Position numbers and translations under genes: made by a program. The notes under the pieces are model-generated. The model made no database searches. It saw only the letters and a program-made list of their open reading frames with translations, and was not told the DNA's origin. 64,000 bases of DNA from Myxococcales bacterium (GTDB lineage Bacteria > Myxococcota_A > Polyangia > Polyangiales > Polyangiaceae): contig JADJQX010000006.1 of NCBI GenBank assembly GCA_016712525.1, positions 558,001-622,000 on the forward strand, written 5' to 3'. How positions within the stretch are numbered: the stretch's first letter is position 1; the number at the start of each line of letters is the position of its first letter. This document shows positions 18,085 to 27,045 of the stretch, piece after piece.

Positions 18085-18990
18085 TCACCTCGGCGTGACG
18101 ATGGTGCCCTCGATCTGCGCGCTCACGCTCGACTCGCCCCCGAGGGGGTACGAAACGCGCGGGCACACGACGTCCGCGAAGTATTGGCCCGAGCGGCGAG
18201 CCGTTCCATCGCGGGAGCTCTCGCGCGTCGCCGTCGTACAGACGCCGAGCAGCTCGGTCGAGCACGTCGGGCAGAAGGTGCCTCGTACGGTGACGGAGGT
18301 CGGCGCTGCGCTCGTGTCGGTGGGGATGGCCACCGAGGTGACGTTCGAGCTCGAAGAGCATCCGAGGTTCGAGCCGGTCCCGGAGCCCTCGAGCGTGAGG
18401 GCCCCCGCGATCGCGAAGTGGCACGTCGGCGAGGGGACGTCGATGCGTGCGGGGAAGTCCGGTTTCGCGGGGAGGTCTATCGTCCCCGCGATGACGTGCG
18501 CCTCCTGGGTCGCGCGCGGTAGGCCGTCGCTCACGACCTCGCACCGAAAGGTCGCGCGGAGGCCGCCGCGATCGCGGATCGCGAGGCGCTCGAACGTCAC
18601 CGGGCAGCTCGGCTCCCGTGAATGGAAGCCCCGACCCCGCTCGTCCTCGTAGCGGGCCGTCCCCGACGTGCGACCCGGTCCGTCGCTCGCGGCGACCTCG
18701 ACCGCGAACGTCGAGCATGCGACCGAGAGCGTGGGGGCAGAAGAATCCGAGAACCCGAGGAGCGCCGACGCGCCTCGGGACGGGACGTCCTTCCCGTCGA
18801 CGGTGAGCGAGCACGTCCCCAAGGGAGGGGGCGCGGGCTCCTGGATCGGGGGGCCGGAGGGGGCCGACGCGGAAGGTGGCGACGGCTCCGCGCGATCGAC
18901 CCAGACCGAACCGGGGGCCTCCGTGACCCCGCAGGCGGAGACGCCGAAGAAGACGATCCACGTCGCCGCGCGAACGAGAGGATTCCCCAT
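18085..18990 (-). CDS. Lipoprotein, paralogue B of the 15-19 kb island
   Basis: 301 residues from ATG 18990. Lipoprotein signal (WIVFFGVSAC), Pro-rich linker, and the same ordered blocks as the protein at 15465-16316 (TVDG, RDRGGL, FCPTC, EGTIVT). Overall identity is modest, so the duplication is old. No enzymatic motif. The cytochrome c gene starts 401 nt upstream on the same strand with 83 nt between the two genes and may be co-transcribed. Confidence 0.68.
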   Translation of the reverse strand: MGNPLVRAATWIVFFGVSACGVTEAPGSVWVDRAEPSPPSASAPSGPPIQEPAPPPLGTCSLTVDGKDVPSRGASALLGFSDSSAPTLSVACSTFAVEVAASDGPGRTSGTARYEDERGRGFHSREPSCPVTFERLAIRDRGGLRATFRCEVVSDGLPRATQEAHVIAGTIDLPAKPDFPARIDVPSPTCHFAIAGALTLEGSGTGSNLGCSSSSNVTSVAIPTDTSAAPTSVTVRGTFCPTCSTELLGVCTTATRESSRDGTARRSGQYFADVVCPRVSYPLGGESSVSAQIEGTIVTPR

Positions 18991-19073
18991 GACCCTAGCT
19001 TGGCGCCGACGGCGCGCTCCCGTCGAAGAAAACGACCCCTCGGCGTCGATTCCGAAAACGCCCGCAACCTCGT

Positions 19074-19391
19074 CTACTTGAGCGTGAGCACGTAGGCCCA
19101 CACGTTGGCGATTTGCTGGTCCGAGAGCGAGCTGAAGGCGGGCATGCCCCCGCCGCCCGCGAGGATCTGGGCGTAGGCCTCGGCGTTGCTTTCGCCCGTG
19201 ATGTTCTTGGCGGTCGTGCCGCTCTTGGCGTCGGCGCCGTGGCAGCTCGCGCACTGGGACGTGTAGGTCGCCTTGCCGGCGGCTGCGTCTCCCGTGAGCT
19301 TGGCGATCGTGTCGGCGCGCGGATCGGACGACGAACAGGCCACGACGGCGGCGGCGAGAACGGGAGCGGAGACGAGCCAGAAGGTGCGCAT
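19074..19391 (-). CDS. Lipoprotein cytochrome c (class I)
   Basis: 105 residues from ATG 19391; the ATG upstream at 19457 would bury the signal peptide. Lipobox AVVAC anchors it to the membrane. Haem attachment motif CASCH and a distal Met in GGGGMPAF are both present, followed by the C-terminal helix IANVWAYVLTLK of class I cytochromes. Role: small periplasm-facing electron carrier. GAGG lies 7-10 nt before the start. No oxidase or reductase gene is next to it. Confidence 0.88.
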   Translation of the reverse strand: MRTFWLVSAPVLAAAVVACSSSDPRADTIAKLTGDAAAGKATYTSQCASCHGADAKSGTTAKNITGESNAEAYAQILAGGGGMPAFSSLSDQQIANVWAYVLTLK

Positions 19392-19679
19392 GAGGACCTC
19401 GAGAAGTACGGAGTGACGTCTCGGATAGCCAGGCTCGCGCCCGACGGCAAGGCACAAGTGGCCCGCTGCCCCTGCGTGTGTCGTGGCTCGTGTCCGTCTG
19501 GTTCACGAGCGTGAGCGCCCCGCGCATCTGTGCAGACGCGGCCTCTCTCGAGCTTTGGGTCCCACGTTCCCCCACATCGGCAAGTGCGGCGCCTTGCAGA
19601 GCTCGCCGGAGCGCGCGTACGCTCGCGACGTGCCCGCGCTTCGTCGAGAGGGGCGTCGCGAGGGTGTGGAGGGAACCGC

Positions 19680-20888
19680 ATGAGCACGAGCCCGACGGGA
19701 GCACGACGTCTCCCCATGTTGCGTCCTGAGAACGCGCCGAAGGCCCCCGAGATGGCGTCGTTCGCGCCGTTCGGTCCGCGCCCTGCGTCGGCCGACATCA
19801 CCTCGCGCCTCGTGGCGCTGAAGGCCCGCATCTTCTGCGAAGGGCTCCGCATCGACGACGACCTTTGGCGCGAGCTCTCGCACGAGCACCACTACCGGCA
19901 CAAACGCGCCGGGCTCTCGCAGGGGCGCTTTTTTCGCCTCGTCGACGGAGATGCCTCGACCGCGGTCAACGCGCCGGTGCACGAGCCGTTTGTGAAGAAG
20001 AGCTCCCTCGAGCTGCGTCGCGGCGAAGGCGGCACCTACCGCATCCACGACGCCGACGGAGAGCTCTGCGAGGCCGTGCCGTTCGCGTGGCCCAAATGGT
20101 ACGAGCGCACCTGCGACGACGGCACCCCGATGAGCCTCGTCGTCTCCGCGCACTGCGACACGAGCCTCTACTCGGCGCTCTACCAAGGTGGCTGCGACTA
20201 CTGGCAGGGCGACATGATGTGCCAGTTCTGCGCGATGAAGGTCGATCAGAAATCGAAGTGGCGCGACGTCTCCATCATCGCCGAGGTCTGCAAGGTCGCC
20301 CTCGAAGAGAACGCCGACGCCGAGATCACCTTGGGCGGCGGCACGCGCCTCTTCCCCGACAAATCGGCCAAACACAAGGCCGAGGGCATCGCGAAGCTCA
20401 AGGCCATGGTCGACATCCCCGTGTGCGTCGAGATGGCCGCGCCCGACACCGACGACTGGCTCGATCGCCTGAAAGACGCGGGCCTCGCCTCGATCCTGAT
20501 GAACCTCGAGCTCTGGGACGAGGACGTGCGCCGCCGCGTCATGCCGGGCAAGGCCGCGATCACGCGCCAGCGCTACCTCGACGCGCTCGGGTACGCCGCG
20601 AAGATCCTCGGCCCCGACCAAGTGAGCAGCCAGATCATCATCGGCCTCGAGCCCGTCGAGGCCACGCTCGCGGCCGTGCGCGCCGTGGCCGACGTGGGCG
20701 CCATCCCGCTCCCTGTCGTGTTCCGTCCCCTCCCGGGCACCTCCCTCGCCGACGTGCCCACGCCACCTCTCTCCGAGGTGCTCGCGGTCTTCGACGAGAC
20801 GTTGGCCCAGATGAAACGCCGCACCCTCGACGGCGCGAAGACCCGCTCCGGCTGCGCCTTGTGCGGCGCGTGCTCGGCGCATCGGTAG
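19680..20888 (+). CDS. Radical SAM enzyme with CX8CX2C cluster motif
   Basis: 402 residues from ATG 19680, chosen for the GGAGGG ribosome site 7 nt upstream. The [4Fe-4S] motif is Cys172-X8-Cys181-X2-Cys184 (GGCDYWQGDMMCQFC), wider than the classic CX3CX2C. SAM-binding elements follow: EITLGGGTRL, VCVEMAAPDTDDWL, SILMNLELWDEDVRRRVMPGK and SQIIIGLEP. The C terminus ends CALCGACSAHR, a CxxCxxC that could hold an extra cluster or zinc. It is followed 43 nt later by a CDP-alcohol phosphatidyltransferase, so a lipid-head-group or lipid-modifying reaction is plausible, but the substrate is unknown. Confidence 0.82.
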   Translation: MSTSPTGARRLPMLRPENAPKAPEMASFAPFGPRPASADITSRLVALKARIFCEGLRIDDDLWRELSHEHHYRHKRAGLSQGRFFRLVDGDASTAVNAPVHEPFVKKSSLELRRGEGGTYRIHDADGELCEAVPFAWPKWYERTCDDGTPMSLVVSAHCDTSLYSALYQGGCDYWQGDMMCQFCAMKVDQKSKWRDVSIIAEVCKVALEENADAEITLGGGTRLFPDKSAKHKAEGIAKLKAMVDIPVCVEMAAPDTDDWLDRLKDAGLASILMNLELWDEDVRRRVMPGKAAITRQRYLDALGYAAKILGPDQVSSQIIIGLEPVEATLAAVRAVADVGAIPLPVVFRPLPGTSLADVPTPPLSEVLAVFDETLAQMKRRTLDGAKTRSGCALCGACSAHR

Positions 20889-20931
20889 GTTCGCAATTGT
20901 CCGTATTCGTTCGTCTTTTTGCTGAGGAAAC

Positions 20932-21783
20932 ATGACGGCCGAGGTGCGCTACGAAGACACGCTGAAGCCGCAGGCGGTCGAGACGCCGCTCGATCTCCTC
21001 TTCTTTCGGCCCGCGGCGTTCGCGCTCGTGAAGGCGCTCTTGCCCACGAGCGTCACGCCGAACCAGGTCACGGTCGCGAGCATCGTCACGGGGCTCGCGG
21101 GTGCGGCGCTCTCCGCGAGCGAGCGGCGCGACGCGCGTGTCTTGGGGGCCTTCCTCGGCCTCGCGTACGGCGTCCTCGACTGCGCCGACGGTCAGCTCGC
21201 GCGGGCGCGTGGAACCTCGTCGCGCACCGGGCGCATCCTCGACGGCGCGAGCGACTACGTCACAGGCGTGGCGACGGGCGTCGCGATCTCACGCGCCCTC
21301 TCGCGCAAGCTCGGCCCTCGCGGGGCGTGGCTCGGCGTCGCGGGGATGGCCTCGATCGTCGCGCAGGGCACGCTCTTCGATCACGCCAAGAACCGTTACC
21401 TCTCGCGTGTGCGCCACGCCTACCGCGAGGGCGACGACCTCGAGGAGACGTTGGCCGAGCTCGAACGAACGAAGGCCGAAGGGGGCCCCCTCGTCGACGT
21501 CGCGCTCCTCGAGGTGTACGCGGTCTTCTTGAAGGTGCAGGCGGCCCTCGCCTCACCGTCGCGCGACGACGCCCAGAAGGGCCCCCTCGACGCCGCCGCG
21601 CACGAGCGCTTCGCCGAGGTCGCGCGCGCTTGGGCGTACCTCGGCCCGTCCACGCACGTCGCCCTCCTCTTCGCCGCCACGGTGCTCGATCGGGTCGAGC
21701 TCTACGTCTGGGTGCGCCTCACGCTCGGCAACGCCGCGGCCCTCTGGCTCCGTCGTGAGCTGCAGAAGGTCGATGCGCGTTGA
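20932..21783 (+). CDS. CDP-alcohol phosphatidyltransferase-like membrane enzyme
   Basis: 283 residues, ribosome site GAGGAAAC right before ATG. Contains the full CDP-OH-P motif DxxDGxxAR(x8)GxxxDxxxD as DCADGQLAR ... GRILDGASD, whose Asp residues bind two metals and activate the acceptor alcohol. Several hydrophobic segments surround it. A central acidic loop of ~80 residues (LEETLAELERTKAEGG) is longer than in PgsA/PssA. It would join a phosphatidyl group from CDP-diacylglycerol to an alcohol. Co-transcribed with the radical SAM gene. Confidence 0.85.
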   Translation: MTAEVRYEDTLKPQAVETPLDLLFFRPAAFALVKALLPTSVTPNQVTVASIVTGLAGAALSASERRDARVLGAFLGLAYGVLDCADGQLARARGTSSRTGRILDGASDYVTGVATGVAISRALSRKLGPRGAWLGVAGMASIVAQGTLFDHAKNRYLSRVRHAYREGDDLEETLAELERTKAEGGPLVDVALLEVYAVFLKVQAALASPSRDDAQKGPLDAAAHERFAEVARAWAYLGPSTHVALLFAATVLDRVELYVWVRLTLGNAAALWLRRELQKVDAR

Positions 21784-21786
21784 CCG

Positions 21787-22347
21787 TCAGGCCGGCCAAC
21801 CGCCGGCGAGCACACGCTCGAACGTCCCATTTTTCCCGATGGCGCCGAGCGCGAGCGCGCCCTCGATGCCCTTCGTGAAGACGTCGTCTCGGGTCGGGTC
21901 GAAGGTGGTCGGAGGGAGGTGACCTTCCCACATGGCGATCGTGAGATGCGGCACGAACGCGTCGCGGTTCCCGGTCGTCACCTCGGCGTCCCGGAAGCCC
22001 GGCAACGTGAGCGACGCACGCTCGGCCGCGCGGAGGGCCTCGGTGTTCGGCACGAGGAGCCAAGCCATCGTCGCCGGTGGGGCCGGCTCGGCGTTGTACG
22101 GGGTGTCGTAGCGAAGGAGCCCGAGGGACACCACGTCGAACCGAAGGCGCGGAGGGAGCTTGGCCTTCGCGGCCTCGAACAAGAGGGCAGGGGAGGCGTC
22201 GGTCTCGACGTGGAGCAGCGTGAGGTGCGGCAGCGCGTTCTCTCCCACGACCATCCGTGCCTCGCGGCCCACGACGAGATCGTGCGCGAACGAGACCATG
22301 GCGTCGCTCGCCGCGGCGGCGGGGAGGTACACGAGCCCGAGGCGCAT
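21787..22347 (-). CDS. 2H phosphoesterase / 2'-5' RNA ligase-like protein
   Basis: 186 residues from ATG 22347. Two HxT motifs, PHLTLLHV near the N terminus and PHLTIAMW ~100 residues later, define the 2H phosphoesterase fold (LigT/ThpR-like), which acts on 2',5' or cyclic phosphate ends of RNA or nucleotides. Its start overlaps the stop of the upstream metallo-hydrolase gene in a TGATG junction, so translation is coupled. Exact substrate unknown. Confidence 0.8.
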   Translation of the reverse strand: MRLGLVYLPAAAASDAMVSFAHDLVVGREARMVVGENALPHLTLLHVETDASPALLFEAAKAKLPPRLRFDVVSLGLLRYDTPYNAEPAPPATMAWLLVPNTEALRAAERASLTLPGFRDAEVTTGNRDAFVPHLTIAMWEGHLPPTTFDPTRDDVFTKGIEGALALGAIGKNGTFERVLAGGWPA

Positions 22348-23189
22348 CAGAGCTCGATCGTGAGGCCTTCGTACGCCGCGCGGGTCGCCGGGAAGAGCTC
22401 CTTCGCGCGGCGCTCTTTTTCCCGCACCTGCGCGTCGGTCTGCATCGGGTCGTGATGGAACAAGAGGAGCTCCTTCACGCCCGCGGCGTTGGCGAGGTCG
22501 GCCGCGGCGGCGAAGGTGCTGTGCCCCCAGCCGACCTTCGGCCCGCCGCGCCCGGCGGTGCCCGCGTACTCTTCGGGGGTGTACTGCGCGTCGTAGATGA
22601 GCACGTCGGCGCCCTTGGAGAGCCGGAGCAGCTTCGGATCGACGATGGCGTAGTGCTCGGTGTCGGTCGCGAAGACCACGCTCGACTCTTTGTGGTCGAT
22701 GCGGAACGCCCACACGCCGTTCGGGTGGTTGCCGCGCGCGGTCGTCACCGTGGCGACCTCACCGTCTCCCGAGTCGATCTGGACCGACTGGCCCTCGTAG
22801 AGATCGTGGAAGGTCATCGCCGCGCCCATCTCGGTCAGGTGGACGGGGAAGCTCGGGTGGTCCATCTGCCCGGCGAGCGTCTCCTCGAGCGTCCGCGAGA
22901 CGTTGTTCCCGCCGTAGAGGTCGATCTTGTTCCCGGGGACGAACGCCGGATCGAAGAACGGAAACCCCTGGATGTGGTCCCAGTGCACGTGGCTGAAGAA
23001 GATGTGCGCCGCGATCGGCATCTCGCGCACGAGCTTCTTGCCGAGGAGGCGAAGCCCCGTGCCACCCTCGAAGATGAGCAGGGCGTCGCCGGCACGAACC
23101 TCGAGGCAGCTCGTGTTCCCGCCGAACTCGACGGTGTCCGGGCCAGGGGCCGGAATGCTGCCTCGTACTCCCCAAAAGGTGACCTTCAT
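22347..23189 (-). CDS. Metallo-beta-lactamase-fold hydrolase
   Basis: 280 residues from ATG 23189; GTG 23201 is a possible longer start. The N terminus MKVTFWGVRGSIPAPG and the metal motif HVHWDH (HxHxDH) are typical of the RNase Z/phosphodiesterase-like branch, with later metal ligands in TDTEH, DAQYTPEEY, GWGHST and LFHHDP. It probably hydrolyses a phosphodiester or cyclic nucleotide. Coupled to the 2H phosphoesterase gene downstream, so the two may act on related phosphodiester substrates. Confidence 0.85.
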   Translation of the reverse strand: MKVTFWGVRGSIPAPGPDTVEFGGNTSCLEVRAGDALLIFEGGTGLRLLGKKLVREMPIAAHIFFSHVHWDHIQGFPFFDPAFVPGNKIDLYGGNNVSRTLEETLAGQMDHPSFPVHLTEMGAAMTFHDLYEGQSVQIDSGDGEVATVTTARGNHPNGVWAFRIDHKESSVVFATDTEHYAIVDPKLLRLSKGADVLIYDAQYTPEEYAGTAGRGGPKVGWGHSTFAAAADLANAAGVKELLLFHHDPMQTDAQVREKERRAKELFPATRAAYEGLTIEL

Positions 23190-23390
23190 GCTCGTCTTCA
23201 CCTCGTCGGGCCCTCGGATGATGCCCTGCCCCTTTGGGTTCTACGGCCAGGAGGATTCCGGCGTCAATGGACCTCTCGGCGGCGCAAGGTCGGGGTCGCC
23301 CGGTTTCGTCACACCCGCTCGAAAGCCTGGCCGGATGGGTCGCTCCACCCTTGGGCGGAGCCGAAGTCCCGGGTATGGTCACGGCCTCGC

Positions 23391-23903
23391 ATGGGTGACC
23401 CGGAACGGATGACGACCGTCGTCGTGCTCGGCTGCAAAGTCGGCCCGACGGGGCACCTCTCGGGTGCGGCGGCGCGGCGCGTCGCGAAGGCCGTCGAGGT
23501 CGTTCGTGGGCTCTCGGGCGCCGTGCGTGTCGTCTGTTCGGGGGGCAGGGCGTGGGACGGTTTCGTCGAGGCCGATGCCTTCGCCGCCGCCCTCGTACGG
23601 CTCGGTGTGCCCGAGAGGCACATCGTGCGGGAGCGATGCTCCATGACCACGATCGACAACGCGCGGTACGTCGCCGCTCTGACCTGTCGGCGTGGAGCGG
23701 CCGGTGAGTCCCGCGGGACCGTCGTGCTCGTGACGTGCGCTTGGCACATGCCGCGCGCGCGTGCGCACTTCGCCGCGGCCGGGCTCACCGTCGTCGAGGC
23801 TCCGGCGCAGGCCCCGTTGCCCGACCGTTTCCCTGGCCTCGTCGCGTGGGTGCGCACCGCCCGCGAGCTCACGGCGACCCTGCTCGACGAGGTCGCGCGG
23901 TGA
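23391..23903 (+). CDS. YdcF/SanA-like DUF218 protein
   Basis: About 170 residues. DUF218 marks: VVVLGCKV at the N terminus, VVCSGGRAWDG, the TIDNARY block (ENA in most relatives) and VTCAWHMPRA (VTSxyHmpRA). Relatives are linked to cell-envelope barrier function and SAM-binding-like folds. ATG 23409 is an alternative start that gives a more family-like N terminus. A TATGGT lies 11 nt before 23391. The stop overlaps the start of the next gene (GTGA). Confidence 0.8.
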   Translation: MGDPERMTTVVVLGCKVGPTGHLSGAAARRVAKAVEVVRGLSGAVRVVCSGGRAWDGFVEADAFAAALVRLGVPERHIVRERCSMTTIDNARYVAALTCRRGAAGESRGTVVLVTCAWHMPRARAHFAAAGLTVVEAPAQAPLPDRFPGLVAWVRTARELTATLLDEVAR

Positions 23904-26125
23904 GAGAGACGCCCGCCCTTCCTTCGTGGCGCGCCCGTGTTCCCGTGGCGCTCGGTCTGCTGCTCGTCGCGGCCGCGTGCCACAAGGCCCAGCCCTCCAC
24001 AGACGCGGGCTCGGAGGGAGGCGCGCCCACGTCGTCGGCCTCGAGCACCGTCGAGCCATCGGTCATCGCCCGCGCCGAGGACACCCGCCGTTCGGCCGAC
24101 GTGCCCGCCTCTTCGCGTACGAGCCGAAACGTGGTCGAGCGTCGTCGTGCGGCGCGCGCGTTGGCCCGCATCGGTGACGGAGCGGCGGCGACCGCGCTGC
24201 TGGCGCTCCTCGTGGACGACGACGCCGAGGTCGTCACCTGGGCGGCGTACGGCCTCGGCTTCGCATGCAAGGGGCGCGAAGAACCTCACGTGAAGGCGCT
24301 CGTCGCGCGCGCGGCGAGCCGACCCTCGGCGACCCCCGCGAGCGACGCACGAGGGCCATTTTCCCCGGCGCTGGCGCTGGCGCGTGCTGTAGGAAAATGT
24401 GCGACGCCGCTCGCCGAGGACGTGCTCTCCGGCTGGCTCAAGGGGGACGACGAGCTCTCCGTCGCGGCGGCGTTCGGGCTCGGAGATCTCGCCGTGAAGC
24501 GCAAGAGCCTGCGCCCCGAGACCGTGACCGCGCTCGCCCAAGCCGCGTCGCGCCCGGGCATGTCGGCCGTGTTCCACCCGCTCGCGCGTGTCGTGCCCGA
24601 TCTCTCGAACGCGCCGACGGTGCTGTCGGCCGCCCGCGCCGAGCTCTCGCGCCCTTCGGACCATCGGATCCTCGCGATCAAGTCGCTCGGGAAGCTCGGA
24701 AAAGACGCGGCCTCCGACCTCTCGGGCGTCGTCGTGGCCGACAAAGGATACACCGGTGCGGAGCGGGCCGAGGCCGCGCGGGCGCTGGGTCTCCTCGGAG
24801 ATGTGGGGCGCGCGGCCGCCGCCGAGGCGCTCGTGAAGATGGTGCCCGACCGCGACCCGCTCTTTCTCGAGTCCCTCGTCGGGCCCATGTTCGGCGTCGT
24901 GTCGACCTTGATCGACGCCCTCGGCGACGACCCACCGAAGCGCGCCGAGGCCGTGCTCATGCTCGCTGCGAGGCTCGCTCCTCCGCCCGGAACGGCACAA
25001 CCTCCCGGGCTCGCGGCGCGCCTCGAGGACGTCCGATGCGCCGCCGCGCTCGCGCTCGCGAAGGGCGCGTTCGACACCGAGCTTCTCACCCAGTGTGCGC
25101 CCGAGGGCTCCTTCGCGTTCGAACGGGCGCGCCTCCGAGCCCTCGCGCGGAGGCCGCTCACCGGGCCACGAAAGACCGCTTTTTTGGCCCTCGCGGCCTC
25201 GAAGCACGTTCGCATCCGCGAGCTCGCCGTCGAGTCGCTCGCGGCTCACCCCGAGCTCGGCGACGCGGCCCACCAGGTCGTCGCCGAGGCCCTCGCCTCC
25301 GACAAGGGCGGCCTCGTGGCGACCGCGGCCGACGCCGCGTCGTCGCACCCGGAGCGCCTCCTCGTGCTCTCGGCCAAAGAGAAGCGCGCGGCGCTGGATC
25401 CGCGTGCGCCTCCGCCCACGGCGAACCCGGAGAAGGAGCTCGCGCCGGCGATCGGCAAGGCCCTCGAGGCCGCGCTCGCCCGGTCGTGGCCTCCCGACAG
25501 GTTCGAGACGCGCCTCTCCCTCCTCGACGCGGCGGTCGCGCTCGGCCTCCCTTCGGCCAAGGCCCTCGCCCAGAAGGCGTGCACCGACGAGAACGTCACG
25601 GTGCGCGAGCGCGCGCAGAGAGCCCTCAAGACACTCGGGCAAACCGCCACGTGCGAAGCCGGCGAAAAGACGAGCCCTGCCTCCGAGGTCGGCTCGTCGC
25701 CCGAGGCCGTCGTCGTGCGGCTCACGCTGCCCACGGCCACGCTCTCTCTGAGGCTCGAGCCCGAGCTCTCCCCCGTCACGGTCGCGCGGGTCACGGCCCT
25801 CGCGCGCGCCGGCTTCTACAAGGGCATCGTCGTTCATCGGGTCGTGCCCGGGTTCGTCCTCCAGCTCGGTGATCCGGACGGCGACGGGTACGGCGGCTCG
25901 GGTAAACCTCTCCGCTGCGAGACGTCCCCCGTGCCGTTCGCCGCGGGAGACGTAGGCATGGCCCTCGCGGGGCGCGACACGGGCTCGAGCCAGGTCTTCG
26001 TCACGCTCTCTCGCACGCCCCACCTCGACGGCGAGTACACGAGGCTCGGGCGCGCCGAAGGCGACTTCGACAAGATCAAAGAAGGCGACGTCGTCACCGA
26101 CGTGGTCGTCGACGCGCCGAAGTAG
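23900..26125 (+). CDS. Lipoprotein with HEAT repeats fused to a cyclophilin domain
   Basis: 741 residues from GTG 23900, which overlaps the previous stop. Lipobox VAAAC. Residues ~60-580 are helical HEAT/PBS-like repeats (ARALARIGDGAAATALLALLVDDDAEVVTWAAYGLG and similar units). Residues ~604-741 form a cyclophilin-type peptidyl-prolyl isomerase (ARAGFYKGIVVHRVVPGFVLQLGD, GMALAGRDTGSSQVFV). The Arg of FHR-like motif is kept as VHR; the Phe is replaced. Such a fusion suggests an envelope scaffold that presents proline isomerase activity to bound clients. Confidence 0.85.
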   Translation: MRETPALPSWRARVPVALGLLLVAAACHKAQPSTDAGSEGGAPTSSASSTVEPSVIARAEDTRRSADVPASSRTSRNVVERRRAARALARIGDGAAATALLALLVDDDAEVVTWAAYGLGFACKGREEPHVKALVARAASRPSATPASDARGPFSPALALARAVGKCATPLAEDVLSGWLKGDDELSVAAAFGLGDLAVKRKSLRPETVTALAQAASRPGMSAVFHPLARVVPDLSNAPTVLSAARAELSRPSDHRILAIKSLGKLGKDAASDLSGVVVADKGYTGAERAEAARALGLLGDVGRAAAAEALVKMVPDRDPLFLESLVGPMFGVVSTLIDALGDDPPKRAEAVLMLAARLAPPPGTAQPPGLAARLEDVRCAAALALAKGAFDTELLTQCAPEGSFAFERARLRALARRPLTGPRKTAFLALAASKHVRIRELAVESLAAHPELGDAAHQVVAEALASDKGGLVATAADAASSHPERLLVLSAKEKRAALDPRAPPPTANPEKELAPAIGKALEAALARSWPPDRFETRLSLLDAAVALGLPSAKALAQKACTDENVTVRERAQRALKTLGQTATCEAGEKTSPASEVGSSPEAVVVRLTLPTATLSLRLEPELSPVTVARVTALARAGFYKGIVVHRVVPGFVLQLGDPDGDGYGGSGKPLRCETSPVPFAAGDVGMALAGRDTGSSQVFVTLSRTPHLDGEYTRLGRAEGDFDKIKEGDVVTDVVVDAPK

Positions 26126-26140
26126 CCGCGCGCGCTCCCG

Positions 26141-26950
26141 TCAGAGGCCGAAGACCCGCTTCGCGTTGCCCTCCAAGAAGAGCCCGCGGGCCTCGTCGTC
26201 GAGGCCGAGCGCGTCGAGGTGCTCGAGGGCTTTACCCGGCAGAATCATTGGGAAATTCGAGCCGAAGAGCACCTTCTTCCGCCCTCGCTCGCGCATGAAC
26301 GCGACGAGCGTCTCGGGGTAGCGTTTGGCCGTGTACGCCGACGTGTCGATGTAGACGTTCGGGTACTTGCGGGCGAGCGCGATCATCTCTTCGGTCCACG
26401 GGTAGCCGATGTGGCCAGCCACGATGACGAGCTCGGGAAAGTCGAGCGCGACGTCGTCGATGTACGGGATGGGCCGCCCCGTCTCCGACGTCCGCAGCGG
26501 CCCCGTGTGCCCCACCTGCGTGCAGAAGGGCACACCGAGCTCCACGCACTCGGCGTAGAGCGGGTAGTACCGCCGGTCGTTCGGCGGGAGCCCGAAGAGC
26601 CAAGGCAGGAGCCGTAGCCCCTTCATGCCGAGCTCCTTCACCGCGCGCCGAAGCTCGCGCACCGCGGTCATGGGCTCCATCACGTTCACGCTCGCGAGGC
26701 CGTGGAAGCGGGTGGGGTGCGCGCGCACGAGGGCCGCCACCTCGTCGTTCGAGATCCACGCGCCGTTCGGGCCGTACCACGCGGAGAGGAGGCCCACGCC
26801 GACGGAGGCCGCGTCCATCGCGCCCAGCGTCAGCTCGATGGGGATCTCTCCCTCCGGGATGGTCTGGCCCGTCCAGCGGAGCAGCGAGGCGAAGATGTCG
26901 TTGCGCAAGAAGCTCGGCGTCGGGTGCTGCATCCACACGTCGATGGTCAT
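26141..26950 (-). CDS. Amidohydrolase-2 family TIM-barrel protein
   Basis: 269 residues from ATG 26950, with GGAGG 9 nt upstream. Matches the ACMSD/amidohydrolase-2 family: VIVAGHIGYPWTEEMIALARKYPNVYIDTSA and KVLFGSNFP at the end. The N-terminal metal motif HxH is not standard: the equivalent segment reads IDVWMQHPTP, with one His where two are expected. It may use fewer metal ligands. Substrate unknown. Convergent with the HEAT-cyclophilin gene (15 nt). Confidence 0.8.
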   Translation of the reverse strand: MTIDVWMQHPTPSFLRNDIFASLLRWTGQTIPEGEIPIELTLGAMDAASVGVGLLSAWYGPNGAWISNDEVAALVRAHPTRFHGLASVNVMEPMTAVRELRRAVKELGMKGLRLLPWLFGLPPNDRRYYPLYAECVELGVPFCTQVGHTGPLRTSETGRPIPYIDDVALDFPELVIVAGHIGYPWTEEMIALARKYPNVYIDTSAYTAKRYPETLVAFMRERGRKKVLFGSNFPMILPGKALEHLDALGLDDEARGLFLEGNAKRVFGL

Positions 26951-27045
26951 GATCGTGTCGCCTCCTTGGGTTGCGCGATGGTGCACCCTTTTTCGGCGAC
27001 GATGCGCGCTCTTTCGCGTCTCGGCCGCGCTAAGCTCGCGCCCGC

